Shown: positions 21,633 through 34,500 of the stretch, piece after piece
Layout: every line of letters begins with the position of its first letter
Numbering within the stretch: the stretch's first letter is position 1
NCBI GenBank assembly: GCA_037893245.1
Contig: JBAIAA010000444.1
Coordinates: 501,501-565,500 of the forward strand
From: Crossaster papposus
Taxonomy: Eukaryota; Echinodermata; Asteroidea; Velatida; Solasteridae
Length of the DNA: 64,000 bases
Reading direction: 5' to 3'
The notes under the pieces: generated by a model
Seen by the model: only the letters and a program-made list of their open reading frames with translations
Told to the model about the DNA's origin: nothing
Databases searched by the model: none
Position numbers and translations under genes: made by a program

Positions 21633-24600
21633 GTTTAGCATTTTGCATCTTGACATGCGCATCTACTGCATAATATCAACTGTAAGATTTTTTATTTATT
21701 TATTTATTTATTTTCCCAACAGTTTAACTGCAGCAAATTTGTTCGGCTTAAACCGACTCATTCCAAACATGCCTTAGTTGATAAAAGTATTATGCAGTAA
21801 TATAATCCTTTATTAGGGTCAACAAAACATTATTTCCGATTTTGGAAACAAACATACCATGGTGGCAACTTTCGTTAAGGTAAACTCACGCAACAGTTTG
21901 TGCACTAAGGATTAGCAAGGTTTAACAGCCAGAAAATATTCAATCGAAATAACTCTTTGTTTAGGATATGACTAGTCTTCCTGAAGACCTTATTTTAGCC
22001 AAAACATTTGTATGCGGGGCCTGTGTTTGTTTCCTCCCATCATTTCACTACTATTTCCCATATCATATAGGTACAGCACGTCTACTCCAGCAAAAGATCA
22101 AAAACCCCTTTTGATTTTGACGCTCAGTGTCCATTGCTGTAATGCTTGCCGTTTATTAGACAGCAACAATTGTCCACTTTCAGTAATACTCTTCCAAGGA
22201 ATTGACCACAATGTCATATAAATCGCCAGACTCCGAAATTTGTTGTCTGATATGCACATACAATTTGTAAATAGAAATTTGTTCCCAGATACTAGGTTGC
22301 AGTCCATTCACAGACATCACTTTCACATATTTCGTTGTGAGCCAAGCTTTACATTTATCATTATCACTTTAAGGGCATTTACCAACTATTTACCAGACAC
22401 CATTTTCTGGGTAATATTTGCCAACATCGGGGCGCCCAACCCCGCCGAGAGACCATACTTGAGTCTGACCCTTATCTTCTGTTCATTGTTACACTCTGCC
22501 AAGACTATGGTCATCTAGAGCAACCAAATCCTGCAAGTGCAACCACAACTGAAAATTAATATATTCTCCTTAGACCTATACAGTTGCCTTTTACTGTACA
22601 TGTTCCCATCGTACATGCCTACTGTACTTTCCACCAACACCGTTTGGGAACTTCCTCTCACCAAGATATACTACCTTTGTGTCTAATCCTTGATTAATAT
22701 CTATATCTTGGCTAAACTTACTCTATACAATATTGTTTAACATCAACGCATGAGGAGGCATGGTTGTTCCCGGTCCACAAGTGCGAATTTTCTCCAATCT
22801 CGCTTGGAATACATTGAGCCACATGCTTCAAAAGAGTGAATATAATTCAACGGATGGAATGTGCTATTGCAAGGCAGCGCAAATGCGGCCTCTGTCTTCA
22901 GTTAAAATATTGAACTTTGCTTGCAACCGATAGCCAAACGCATTAATTCACCGTTTCCGAGTCTATTTCTTTGGTGAATATTGGCTATCATGAACGGAAT
23001 GTTAAAGTAAATATGCACGTATACTTCACCACCCTCTCATTCCTGTTTGCAGGTTAACACGATACAACTTGCCTCGTAAGGAACAACGCGTGGTTCTAAA
23101 CCCATCTCATGCCCTGTGGCTTTGCCGTGGGGCTTCGCCGCTTTGTACATACACACTCCCATAACAATCAAGGTCTGATCGCCTGGGCTGTGCCAAACAT
23201 AAACCAATTTCAGGGACTAACTATAAATACCCTTTCTAGGGGCCTATTATCACTCCTAAACCTTGGAGACCCAGGGCAAAGCTTTACCCCTCTATCGCTC
23301 CAAGGACCTCCTCCATTGTGTTAGTGCCTCTGGTAATGAAGATTCTGCTTCACCAGACCCCTGCCATACCAGTCATCACATGTCCTGTACATATGGGATT
23401 AAATCAAGAGAAACGTGAAATACATAAACGGTGCTGTGTCTGTTAAATCACAGAGGGATAAATCCATCGTTCTAACCTTGTCCATCCTACCTCTTGCTAC
23501 CAGCATACACATATTCATGGTGAACTGCCTTTGAAGTCACCAGTGATAATATTTTTAATTCAGAAAAGGTCTGACATATGTCCTTATATAGGACTACAAA
23601 GTTTTCCTCTGAGATAAACCACTCATTCTGAATTTAGACAAAGTTTGGAAAAAACAACCCCTCACCTGGTAGTCACTTGGCTACCTACGGACTCATTCGC
23701 CGCATCTGATAGGCCTATGAAACATCCGTGTCACATACCCCGGTTTGCCCTCCCCAGGAAATATGACCCTCGGTAGTCCCGTACACAGTTACACAAAATA
23801 AATTTCCAAATTACTCAACTTCATATGATATCTACAAATATTTACACTTTTATTTAAAGTAACAACACCTTATTCACAAACCTAAATAAGCTAAACATGT
23901 TAAGTTTACATTAAGTTACTCGGAGTTTTGTTTATCCAACACTTTAACAGTTTGTACAGTTTGTACAGTTCGTACAGTTTGTACAGTTCTCAAACGGGGC
24001 TCCACCTGGTGATTGGGGCGACTGCAGCGGTCAGCAGCGGTGACAGTGCAGCCTCTTGTATGACGCGGTACTGGGTCCCTGGTCGATAGGCTGCAAGGCT
24101 ATGATGGAATGCCAAGCTGCCCCCTGAACTTGGCTGTTGGTCTTGGCCGTAACTACCCCCTTCCAGCAGCCCTTGCTTCCGTCTCTCACGGAGGAACCCT
24201 GTCGTTAATTACAATGAAGCATTTCTCTCTATATATATTAGACCCTCTTAACTTATTTGATTTATATATATTTGGGCATGAAATTGTCGCAGCCTATGAA
24301 ACAAGTATATAACACAGTGTGGAAAAAACTATACAACGGCTGTTTCATGATTATAGCAATGTATATATACTCAAATTAGTCAAACAATCCGTGTCAAAAG
24401 AAAGCAAGTTATCTAAACCTCCCCTAAATTTCAAGGGTCTTCAACAAATAATCTATTTCGTAAATTATAACTCCAAACCTTCAACTTTATCAAAATTATA
24501 CATTTATAACACTTACAGGTCTTGACGATCCTGGTTCTCGCAAAACATATAGCGGAGGCTCTCAATAGCCCAGACGTGGCCTATATTATATGCTATACAG

Positions 24601-26927
24601 CACCACACAAATGTCTTCAGCTCTCATTAGCTGGCCCAACTCATCAAAAATATGAGGCTGGCAAACATAGCCCTCTCCTCTCAAAATTCTTATCTCGAAT
24701 GCCGTATCTCACTATACTTTCCAAGAACCCTGCCGACAAATTCCACGGAAAATATCTCGTGATTTGCGGCCCTATTGTTTCCCACACCTTAGCATTAACT
24801 ACAAAGGAAAGACATTCCTCGAATGATGTAGATTCAACCAATGGGAATGCACGTGAAAGTAATTATTAACATAATGATACCTTGGGGTTTACCATAAACA
24901 GATAAATGTGTGTTCACTCATAAGTGCGTTCGACTAACGTAACCTCAACTCTTTGAAAATCAATGTTAGTTTTTGGTTTTTACTAATATGTACAAATTTC
25001 GAAGAGTAATTTCATTAAATTAATTCACATCGTGACAATCCGCTAATGCCCATGAAGTTCCACTAACATAATTGCATAAGCTGGCGCTACGGTGGCCTAA
25101 GAGCTTGAAAATGTTCTATATGCCTTTTCACAGCTATTCTCCGCAAATCTGCCCAAAGGTTTGCCAAATTCATTATTTCGATCAACCTATTGGGGATCAA
25201 GCTTCCTTTTATGCACAATTGTCACGAAGATATGAACGTGAATCATATTTTGTAAAGAACAAATCAATAACTGTGAAACAAAGGAGAACAACCATTTAAT
25301 CATATACCCATAACCAGGAAGGGTTTACTAAACCTGCTGGGTTTAACTGCCGTAGGCCTTACTTCCTCAAATCTCAGAATTGTCAGGAACGCCGAACATA
25401 CGTAATAGCCGTACTATACTGTGCCAAAGCTACCACTAATATACTCACGGCGACGCTAAGGATTACAAATAAAATGTACATGTACATGCTTTGCATTTTG
25501 AAAGCCACCTTACGTCTTCTTCATTTTAGACACCCTTGCATTACTCATAGATTTGGTATACTCTGATAACTGGACCGGCATTTTCTTTACTAAAGAGTAC
25601 TACTATAAGAACCATGATAAAACCCGGTCCGACATATGCCTACTTATAAATAACCAAATTCCCATATCCACATACCTTTGGACAATACCCACGCCTTCGT
25701 GAAAATTCCGCAGGAATGCGAGGCCATCTTCCTCTCGCAGTTAAATGTCGTGCCGTGCATGCTTGAGCGCGTGCTATTATCCAAAGTACAATATAGCTTT
25801 GTGCAATAGCGTTGTACAATAGCTTTGTACAATACAAAGACTGCGTACGCCTACCTAATGTACCACGCCCGTCGCGCTGACCCTGTCAGCCTCAACGTAC
25901 GTATATACATTGAGGAATTCCTACATGGTATATGTTGAAACACACAAATGGTATTCAAAAGAACGAATTTTAAACAAGAACTTGCCCAAATTCTTATTAT
26001 GACCTTCCGCAGCCGAATAACCATAATCAAATTTCACATTGACAAAATGACATGGCTGCTCCATAAAATTGTACCTCCTTACCAGTGTCATGTTCGACCA
26101 CCGGCAAAAATGTAGATATCTCCTACCTTGTTTCCTAAAACGAACACCAATCCAGGCTCTACCTCCATCGGAATCGCAAACCTGCACAATTCCCCACCAT
26201 TAGGATCGAAGTCCTCCCTTTAGGCACCCGTTATGGCCAGCCGACCTAGTAATTGGCTGGTCAACGGGCCGGGTATACATCAGCGGAGGCTACATGTACG
26301 TCTTGCTCATATTGATCAAATTCACAAAGTGAATGTGGATCTTCCGACCGCTACGTCGCAGCGATGCGAATAGTAGACTACAGGAGGGGTTACCGGCAGG
26401 ACGCTTTAAATCAGCGGATTTTTGTTCCGTGGCAGTGAGGATTATCGCCTTGCAAGATGTTTCTTTTTAGTCCAGGAAAAATATGTTTTGACCTCAAACA
26501 AATTGCAACAACAAAAAATTCACCACAATGCATTTCTAAAAGATCCCCACAATGACATATTAAAAGTCTTTAAAAATTCAAGTGGTGGAAATATGACCAA
26601 TTTGCATAAATCGTTAATCTCTGCCGCGTAATAATATTTATTCCCATATTTGGGTATATATATATTTTGTATTTGTTGAAAAATTTATTTTGGTGATTCT
26701 ACTTACATATCCTTACTTCAATAACATTTTCTAGAGCATATAAGTGAACGAATAATTATGAGAACATAGTAATTATCCAAAATGACAACTTCGTGACCCT
26801 ATAAATGTGATGCGCACATTACACTGTCTCCAAAATAATATCATCAAGTAGTCAGTATTGGTGAGCTTCAAATTCACCAAGTTGCTTACTGGCACAGTTA
26901 TCACATCAAAACCTTATAAAAAAACAT
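21633..26927. other. Large gene-poor stretch with no recognised gene
   Basis: I see no domain-bearing reading frame in these 5.3 kb. Small repeats are a (TTTA)n run at about 21689-21712 and four units of a 10-bp repeat (GTTTGTACA type) at about 23950-23989. Open frames of 60-115 codons (for example 24522-24869 and 25072-25299) show no recognisable motifs and are not reported as genes. Old transposon remnants are likely but unproven. Confidence 0.4.
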
Positions 26928-29272
26928 ATGAACAATGATAACATTGTGATATTTAGCCCAGCAAACAAAAACTGGGGAAAATGGTGTGTCTTTAAATTGG
27001 GCGAAAAGGTAGTTAAAGGATTGCCTAACATGGGAGACTTGAACAAGTTTAAGGAAGTCCCAAAAATACATTTTAACGTATATGAAATAAAATCAAACGC
27101 ATTAATAAATCTCAGTCAAACCGTAGCATTCCCATTCTCAAAAAAAATGTTAACCTAATTTCTGACAAACATCAAGCTGACTATCTTGCTGATAGTTTCT
27201 CAAATATTTCCAGCGATACAAATTGTAATGATGATTTCAAGAAAATTAAAGAAGATACGGAAAAAGACATGTCTGTTAAGAAGTAATTTTGTAATAATGT
27301 TGAAATTCAATGTTTTTAATATAAAGTTTAAATATATTTTTATGTTTTGAGCACGAGAACCAGGACAAGTTCTATTGTATACGATTGTATATAAATAGCA
27401 ATAAACCAATAATAATAATAATAACAACAATGGTAATGTTATTAATGAACCATTCACTACAGCTGAACTAAATAAGACCACTGATAACAGTAAATATACT
27501 ACACCTGGGAAGGATAAAATCAGCAACAATATTATCAACAAGTTTCCTGTGAAAATCCGCAACTATCTGCTCACAATTTTTAATTTAATTTGGTTTTCCG
27601 CACAGTGTCGTAGTTGGAAAGTACTCTTACTGTGTTCGTAGATATTGAAAAAGCATACGACATGCTCTGGCGAAAAGATATTATCATTAACTTCAAGCTT
27701 TAGGTATTTAGGTATCACTCGATGGATTGATAACTTTCTTAAAAATAGGAGAATTCAAGTTATAATGTTAACGATACTCTCTCTGATCCAGGAGAATTTC
27801 AAAATGGTGTTCCTCAAGGAAGTGTTATTAGCCCTATTCCTATTAACATTGCTGTAAATGATTTACCCAATAATATATTTGACGCTAAGATATCCTAATT
27901 TGCAGATGATATCGCTATCTGGAAATCACATAGAAACCTTAAATTCCTTGAAAAGAAAACTCAAAATAACCTTAAGGCTATTTAATGCTGGTGTGACAAG
28001 TGGGATTTTAAAATATCTGCCTCTAAAACAGTTGCAGTTCTATTTTCTAACAAACCTAATATTAACATGAAACTTGACATTAACAAGGTGAATATTAATT
28101 TAAGTAAAACTGCCGAATTCCTAGGAATTATCTTTGACCACAAACTTACGTGAAAACATCATATAGACTCCATTATTAAGAGATGCAAATCTAAACTTCA
28201 CATCCTCAGATGTATTAGTGGTAAACCATTATACACATGTATTTTTAGTGATTGTTTAAGTGCTCTTCAAGCCATCTCAGATCCCATCCCAAATAATAAA
28301 TTAGTCTGTGATATTCGTCATACTTTACTGAATAATCAATATCAAGCCAATATGGTCATCTTTGAATGGGTCCCAGGACACTGTGGAATTAAAGGGAATG
28401 AGGAAGCAGACAAGCAAGCAAAAATGGCTACTCGTAAAAATATAATTGAAGTTAATATCCCTCTGTCAGATACAGAGATAAAACATACACTCAAACTTGA
28501 ACTTGAAGAAAAATGGGGAAAATCTGGGACAGATATTAAATCTTCTAACCTTAAAATGGTCTAAAAAAAAGGCCAAGCTACATTTCAAGTCTTGGGACCT
28601 TCCACGATGGAAAGAAGTCATTCTTCACAGACAGACTTGGAGTTTTCATAAACTTAAATGGCTTTCTTTATAAGATGGGGAAACATCCAGATGGAAAATG
28701 TGACCCCTGTAACCTGTATGACGACGTCAAGCACTTTCACATTAAGTGCAAAAAATACCAAAAAAAATTGGATTTTCAAATGTTCAAATGACCTTAGAGA
28801 AATTATTAGGAGAAAATCAAAATGTGCACGAAATAATTAATTTCATCAAAAAATGTAATATATAAATTTACAGCTCCCTATATTTTCCTTTCTTTCATAC
28901 CGGTACATACTTTCTGTTTTTCCTTTTGATCTCTGGTATTGTTTGAGTTATTGCCTATCTATTGGGGGGTAGGTAGTGATTCACCAGACATCTTTGCAAC
29001 TTATCTGGTCTTCCCCCTGGGGGTGTTGCGGACTCTGCAATTCACCCGGGCACTTAAATTGCTTGCCCTGCAGGGTATTCTTCAAAAGTTGCATTGTGCT
29101 TGGTGAATCACAGGCCTCCTCCCAGCTTGTGTACATTGTATCCGTTTGAATAATTGGTTTCCGTTCGTTCTCTATTTGGCTCTGTTTGTATTTCTATGTT
29201 GATGGCACAAAGGGCACGTAGTATGCTAGAAGTGCCATACTAACCTACAACAACAACAACAACAACAAACAA
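26928..29272 (+). mobile_element. LINE with RT and RNase H, copy 0, (CAA)n tail
   Basis: Recognisable pieces in order are an RT N-terminal segment (FTTAELNKT, then GKDKISNNIINKFP), VFVDIEKAYDMLW, NGVPQGSVISPI, QFADDIAIWKSHRN, a connection region with FLGIIFDHKLTW, then RNase H (FSDCLSALQAI; FEWVPGHCGIKGNEEADKQAK) and a CxxC-H-C-like C-terminus (GKCDPCN...HFHIKCKKYQ). RT and RNase H lie unusually close together, suggesting an internal deletion. The 3' end is (CAA)n at 29248-29270. Homology with the copies at 53.8 and 58.7 kb begins at 27083; 26928-27082 may be additional 5' sequence. An I/Nimb-like affiliation is likely because of the RNase H. Several frame breaks make it dead. Confidence 0.8.
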
Positions 29273-29754
29273 TCGAATCTTAATTGAGAAAACTCGGAAG
29301 CTTACAATTTCAGTTGGTGATCAAAGTTCAATACCATAAAGACAAACAAGACGAAACGGAAGAACCATTGCTGGGAAAACCTGAAACCCTTATTCTAAAG
29401 TCGATTTTGTTTTGGGCGGCTTTCAATTTTGACGGTTTCTTATGTAAAGCTGCAGACAATTTTATTACATGTACCTTAGTTATATGTACTGTGGAAATTC
29501 CTCAATTTTCTCATTTCCAGAAACAAAATTCCAACCCCAAATTTTTATTCTGGGCCTCTCGGGTGTTATTTGTTATTTTTAATTTTTCTACAGATAACCC
29601 CCCTTTTCCCCCCTTTAAAGCTCCTTTTTTAGAAAGGGGTAAACGGACTTTGGGGGTGTTCAAGTCCACAATCCGTTTCCTCTTCCCGCATCCTGTGGAC
29701 GTTACTCGTTTCCAGGCCACAGTACGTATAAAATGTTGGTACATGTACACGTAC

Positions 29755-29932
29755 GTTTGTTTATGGTGTAAATGGAGGACACATGCCTGGCGACACCAAG
29801 GTGAATTGGAATCGAGGACGTCCTCGATTGAGATTCGTGTACAAACCCAATGAGAGCCGTTGGAAAAAGTACAAACAAAGGAAATTATCGAGAGGAACAA
29901 AAGAAACTCCTCGATTTACACCATAAACAAAC
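29755..29932. repeat. 25-bp inverted repeat pair
   Basis: Left arm 29755-29779 (GTTTGTTTATGGTGTAAAT...) and right arm 29908-29932 are reverse complements at 24 of 25 positions, separated by 128 bp. The spacer contains the palindrome TCGAGGACGTCCTCGA. This could be a small foldback element. Confidence 0.7.
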
Positions 29933-29970
29933 GCACACACAAACTTTCCTCTTCTTTTTCAGTGTTTGAG

Positions 29971-30352
29971 TTAAAGGTAGTATACACCATTTAGTATCGA
30001 AAATATTTACTACCGAATTATTAAGAAATATCGTACTCATTCGAAAGTAAATAATGTTTCTAGGCATCCAGCAAAATTATTGCGCTAGATATCCTGTAAT
30101 TATTCGGAAAAATTGAATTTTATGAAGAAAAATTCGCGATCGCCAGACGGCGATCGCGAAAAAACAAAGATTAAACATAAGAATAACTGCTCGACGCCGG
30201 TGAAAAACAAACGCTGTTTTTCGTGCTTTTCTCGGCATCTATGATAGTAAAACCTCGAACAGGTCAGTTAAACGATATTTACTATAAAATACAACCCCCA
30301 AACCCACACATTCATGATAATTCAAGCAATTACCAATGTATCTTGCCTTTAA
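29971..30352. mobile_element. Probable MITE, 382 bp, TTAA-type ends
   Basis: The ends TTAAAGGTAGTATAC and, in reverse complement, TTAAAGGCAAGATAC form imperfect inverted repeats. TTAA at both borders may be the target duplication. The inside is non-coding and includes a perfect 12-bp-stem hairpin at 30133-30160. Confidence 0.55.
30133..30160. repeat. Perfect hairpin, 12-bp stem, 4-nt loop
   Basis: TTCGCGATCGCC (30133-30144), loop AGAC, then the exact reverse complement (30149-30160). It is GC-rich in AT-rich surroundings and sits inside a probable MITE. Confidence 0.85.
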
Positions 30353-31429
30353 GACGTTCCAAGCAGTATTTGTTTTTATTTCAAACTGATAGCCAAGTTA
30401 AGAGAGTGGTATGGTGCGGGATCAACTCATCAAACCCGGATCTATACTGACGTGAATGGCAAGTCTTCCTCCTCTTATCTAGGGAGGAAAAAACACGTCA
30501 TGTACATTGTAGTTTTGTACAGCATTGGTTTTTTGTATACATGAACTTGAAACTGTGCGTGTCTCAAGATGCCATAAGGAGATAATGTCGCTTAACCAAT
30601 TAAAGAGATTTTCCCTGACCACTTTTTTGTAGACTCTAGTTTATACAGGTCCCCCCTGAAATTTGTGTGGCTGATTTGCGGTTTCGAAGATTTTTGAGTA
30701 AAGAAAGTTACCAAATATACTCGACCAAACAAGAAAATCTCCTATACTTCTTGGTGTACCTCACCTTCCCAAGGAAAATCAGTTTTCAATTTTGAGCACT
30801 TTTGCTGCTCACAGTGACAAATTGGTCTATTCTACTTTAAATTCATCTTGCACACAATTTCTTAAACAGTGTTCACCTTGTGTTTCAAATATTTTATCCT
30901 CGCTGTAAATAGCGATAATGTAAAATAAAAAAGGGTGTCCAGTACTTTTCTTGCACACCAAACGCATTGTAGGTTGATATCAGCACTTTAATGTTTTAGT
31001 ATGAATTGTTCCATAGCCCATCAACTCTTTTACTATCCAAGATTTGAGGTAATGGGTTTTTTTTCTTCTTTTTGTAGCCTTGCCAAATCATTATCTGTCT
31101 GCATTATCCTGTCAATCGGGAAAAACATTTATTATTGTTTCCTCCTTTAAACAGTCGTAAAAATGACAATGCCAGCTGGCCAGGCCAACAAGGAAATCGG
31201 GGGCTGTATGTTTTGTGTTTTCATGTCAATGAGGCCAACTTTCACTCTGGGATTGCAAAACATTGTAAAGTCAACTTTGGCATTGACCTTCCTTATACCA
31301 TACATTGTCATGTGCTGGTCGTGACACCGAGGGTGGAATGCTTATAAGAGCTTGACTGCAAATTACTTCCTCATTTTCCATCTTGTAAGGAGCAACGCTG
31401 GTCATATTTTACCCTTTGAAGTGAGTGAG

Positions 31430-31556
31430 ATGGTGTTTTGTAACAAAATAAAGAAAAACGCCATGTTCAGACGAAGGGCAGGTAGATCGTTCTTTGCGAC
31501 TTTTGCAATATTCGCATTTCTTGCCTTCGGATGCAAGTTCCAAGCGGTTGCCTTAG
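31430..31556 (+). CDS. Receptor B exon 1: signal peptide
   Basis: The frame begins MVFCNKIKKNAMFRRRAGR, followed by a hydrophobic stretch FFATFAIFAFLAFG (about residues 20-33) and a likely cleavage after QAVA. The frame stays open upstream of this ATG, so the start is the likely but not the only choice. The exon ends in phase 1 at GCCTTAG/GTAAG. Confidence 0.7.
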
Positions 31557-34500
31557 GTAAGCAAAATTCCATTAACAATCATACAAATAATGGTCAGAGC
31601 CTCCCTTCCTTCACTATTTGGTACTTTTCTTTTTTTTTAGGGGGGGGGGGGGGGGGTTGTACTTAAATTACTCAAAAACTAGTGTTAGGATGTGGGTTAG
31701 GGTTAGTGTCTGGGTTAGAGTATAATGGGTATATTATACCCTTACCCAAACACTAACCCTAACCCACACCTTTGCGAGTGGATGTGGCGACAGCGCCACC
31801 GAACTAACTTGAACTTGTTCGACAGGATTTTGGCGGACATTGCGCGCGGTGTACTGGCCACCAAACTGAGCGGTTTATTCAATGTTAATCAAAGCCAAGT
31901 TTAGTTTGAGTTGATGTAGAAGACGTATTTAAACTTGTATTTCACTTGTTTTCACTTTCTGTTTGAATTTATAGTATGTAGTTTGAGTGGATAATTTTTT
32001 TGGCGGGGGAATAACAGAAAAGTACCCACATTTTTTGTTTTATTCTATACAATATTCCAAACATTATAGGCCTATATAAAAAACAGCTTTGTTGTCATTT
32101 CTCATAAGTTGACAATGGTGGTTGCAGGAGTTTGCAAAGGCGACAGCTATATGAAGTCTAAGATTTGTCAAAGGATGGAGGCTATTTGCACTCAATTCAT
32201 AAAGGACTTGCAATGGGGATTTACAATTATAACATTCACAGAAATTATGGAAATGTACGTGGGGTTTTTGTTTTCATTATGATGAACATTTGCCAGTAGG
32301 AGAAAGGATTTGAAACGTGAACTCGTGCAGACCTTCCAAAAAAGTAGAAATATGTATGTAAAAACCTGTAATTGATATCCGTTTATCAATTTCAGTACAA
32401 ATACGCCTTCTTGGCGGTGGTTCCGAAGGACAATTGGAATTGTTCTACGAGGGTCGCTGGGGTCATGCGTGTCACAACGGTTGGGGTATAGAAGAGGCCG
32501 ACGTAGTCTGTCGACAGCTTGGGTTCTTGCCTCCTGCATTGGATCCTCACCTTCACTATACGTCATCTACGTCGCCGGTGTTGCTAAATAGAATCACGTG
32601 TACTGGAACGGAAGCAAGTATTGATGAGTGTCAGCTTGATGGATTAGGGAGTGCTCAACCCTGTTATTTTGCGATAGTTGTGAGCTGTAATCCTATGCGT
32701 GGTGAGTTAATTAATTATTTAATTATCACCATTAATATAAAAAAACAGATGTGGACAAGATACTTTACTAGGTGTCATCATTCGGCTAGAAACAAAAACT
32801 TTCACACAAATTTCAACTTGTGATGTCTGAAATAGCAGATTTTTTTAAATTTTTTTATTGTAAAGATGTTGAGCCTCCTACCATCACCTGCCCAGCTGAT
32901 CAAATAATCCCGACAGATCCAAACCAGAACTTTGCGACGTTTACCCTCCCTGATCCAGCCTCTGCATCTGACAACAGTGGTAATTTCAGAATTGTCATCG
33001 ATGTCGATGGTTCTACTCGCCGTATTAATGACACTGTCAGTTTGAATATTGCAAACTCCCCACATTTATTGCAATACACCGTGAGTGACATAAGCAACAA
33101 CACTGCATTGTGCACCACGCAAGTCATCGTTCATGGTAGGCAATTATTTTTTTTCTGAGAATATATTCCAAAATGCAACACAAATTAGATCAATTTATCT
33201 GAGCCGTACCCGAACTTGTCAAAGTGCCATAATTATAAATTAAACATGACTCCTACTGGCTAACTGTCTGACCAACCGATTGACCAATCAACTGTCTCAC
33301 TGATGACTGACTGTCCGATTCATTTACTAATTAACTGACCAAATAACTCACTGCACTGACCGACTCAACTGGGCAACCCACTATTCACCAATCGACTTGC
33401 CCACAACCTACCTGCCCACAACCTACCGACAACAATCGACTGACATCTACCACTGACCACACTGACTGACTATAAATGGACCAGTTTGACCCATGCCGAC
33501 CCACCCACCAACCCAATTTTTGACCCACCAAAAATAAATGAATGACATCCGACCCTCAAAGTGTTGGTTAAGCTTGGGTCTGGGCCTAGAAGCTATTGTA
33601 CATGTAGAGTACAGTAAAGCCAACAACCTGCTAATTATTGTATGAAGATTAATTATCATTTCTTTTCAGATACTCAGTTACCAGTTATCACTTGCCCACC
33701 TGATCAGGCCCTCGAGACGGATCCAAACCAGAACTTCACTATAGTCACCCTCCCTGACCCAACCTCTGTGTCTGACAACAGTGGAGGAGTTGAAATCACT
33801 ATTTACGTGGACAAATGGTATAGTGTCAACAACTCGGTCAATTTAAGCACTGCGATTCCTCAACACCTTGCGCAGTACGTTGCGAGAGATGCTGGCAACA
33901 ATGTCGCAACATGTCTCATGCATATCACTATTCTAGGTAAGTGATCTGAGAACTAAAAAAACAAACAAGCAAAACATGTAATACCCCTGATATATATATA
34001 TTATCTTAGAAACAATGCGACTCTGACTCGATTCTAAAGCCTCATCATTTCTTTATCAACATATATTATATGATAAAGAAACGCAAAATGAAATGCAAAC
34101 AGGATTAGGACCCAAACTGCGACAACGCAAACTGCTTGGCAGACGATCGCAAAAGTTGAACCAGGTTCAACTTTGCCTATGGTTCCGTACAGCTGTGTCT
34201 GCGCAGTATCAGGGCCTTTTCGAAACCGTTGCTTCGTCTTTGGCTTTGGCTTAAGGCCATTTTTGACTCCCAACTGCAAGATCTCCAGCCACATTCTGAC
34301 GCCTGTTGTACTTCAGAAACATTCACTCGATTGATGTGAACCCAAAAGTTAGACTATTTCAATTTTCTTCCATTTCTATTTGCTTCTCAGTATTTCGGAA
34401 TTCGGAGGCGAAGCAAAAGCCAAAGACGAAGCAACGGTTTCGAAAAGGCCCATAGTCTGCGTCAGCTTAACATCAATATGCAAACCAGGCTTTAAGTGCA

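Larger units (their letters stand above)
29363..31048. other. Orphan third copy (C) of the receptor downstream flank, interrupted by an insertion
   Basis: The sequence from ACCATTGCTGGGAAAACC onward matches the 3' flank of both receptors (about 4240-5353 and 45820-46884). It lies directly upstream of receptor B with no receptor coding sequence before it. Bases of about 29645-30635 are inserted relative to A and B. Here the roughly 95-bp segment missing from copy A is present, as in copy B. It probably marks the boundary of an ancestral tandem unit. Confidence 0.7.

Noticed and set aside
24522-24869. 115-codon open frame in the gene-poor stretch
   Set aside because: No recognisable domain, codon bias or splice context; length is within chance expectation for this much sequence.
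31692-31767. Interstitial telomere repeat
   Set aside because: Only two TTAGGG words per arm, in inverted arrangement. It is a hairpin repeat, not a telomere array.
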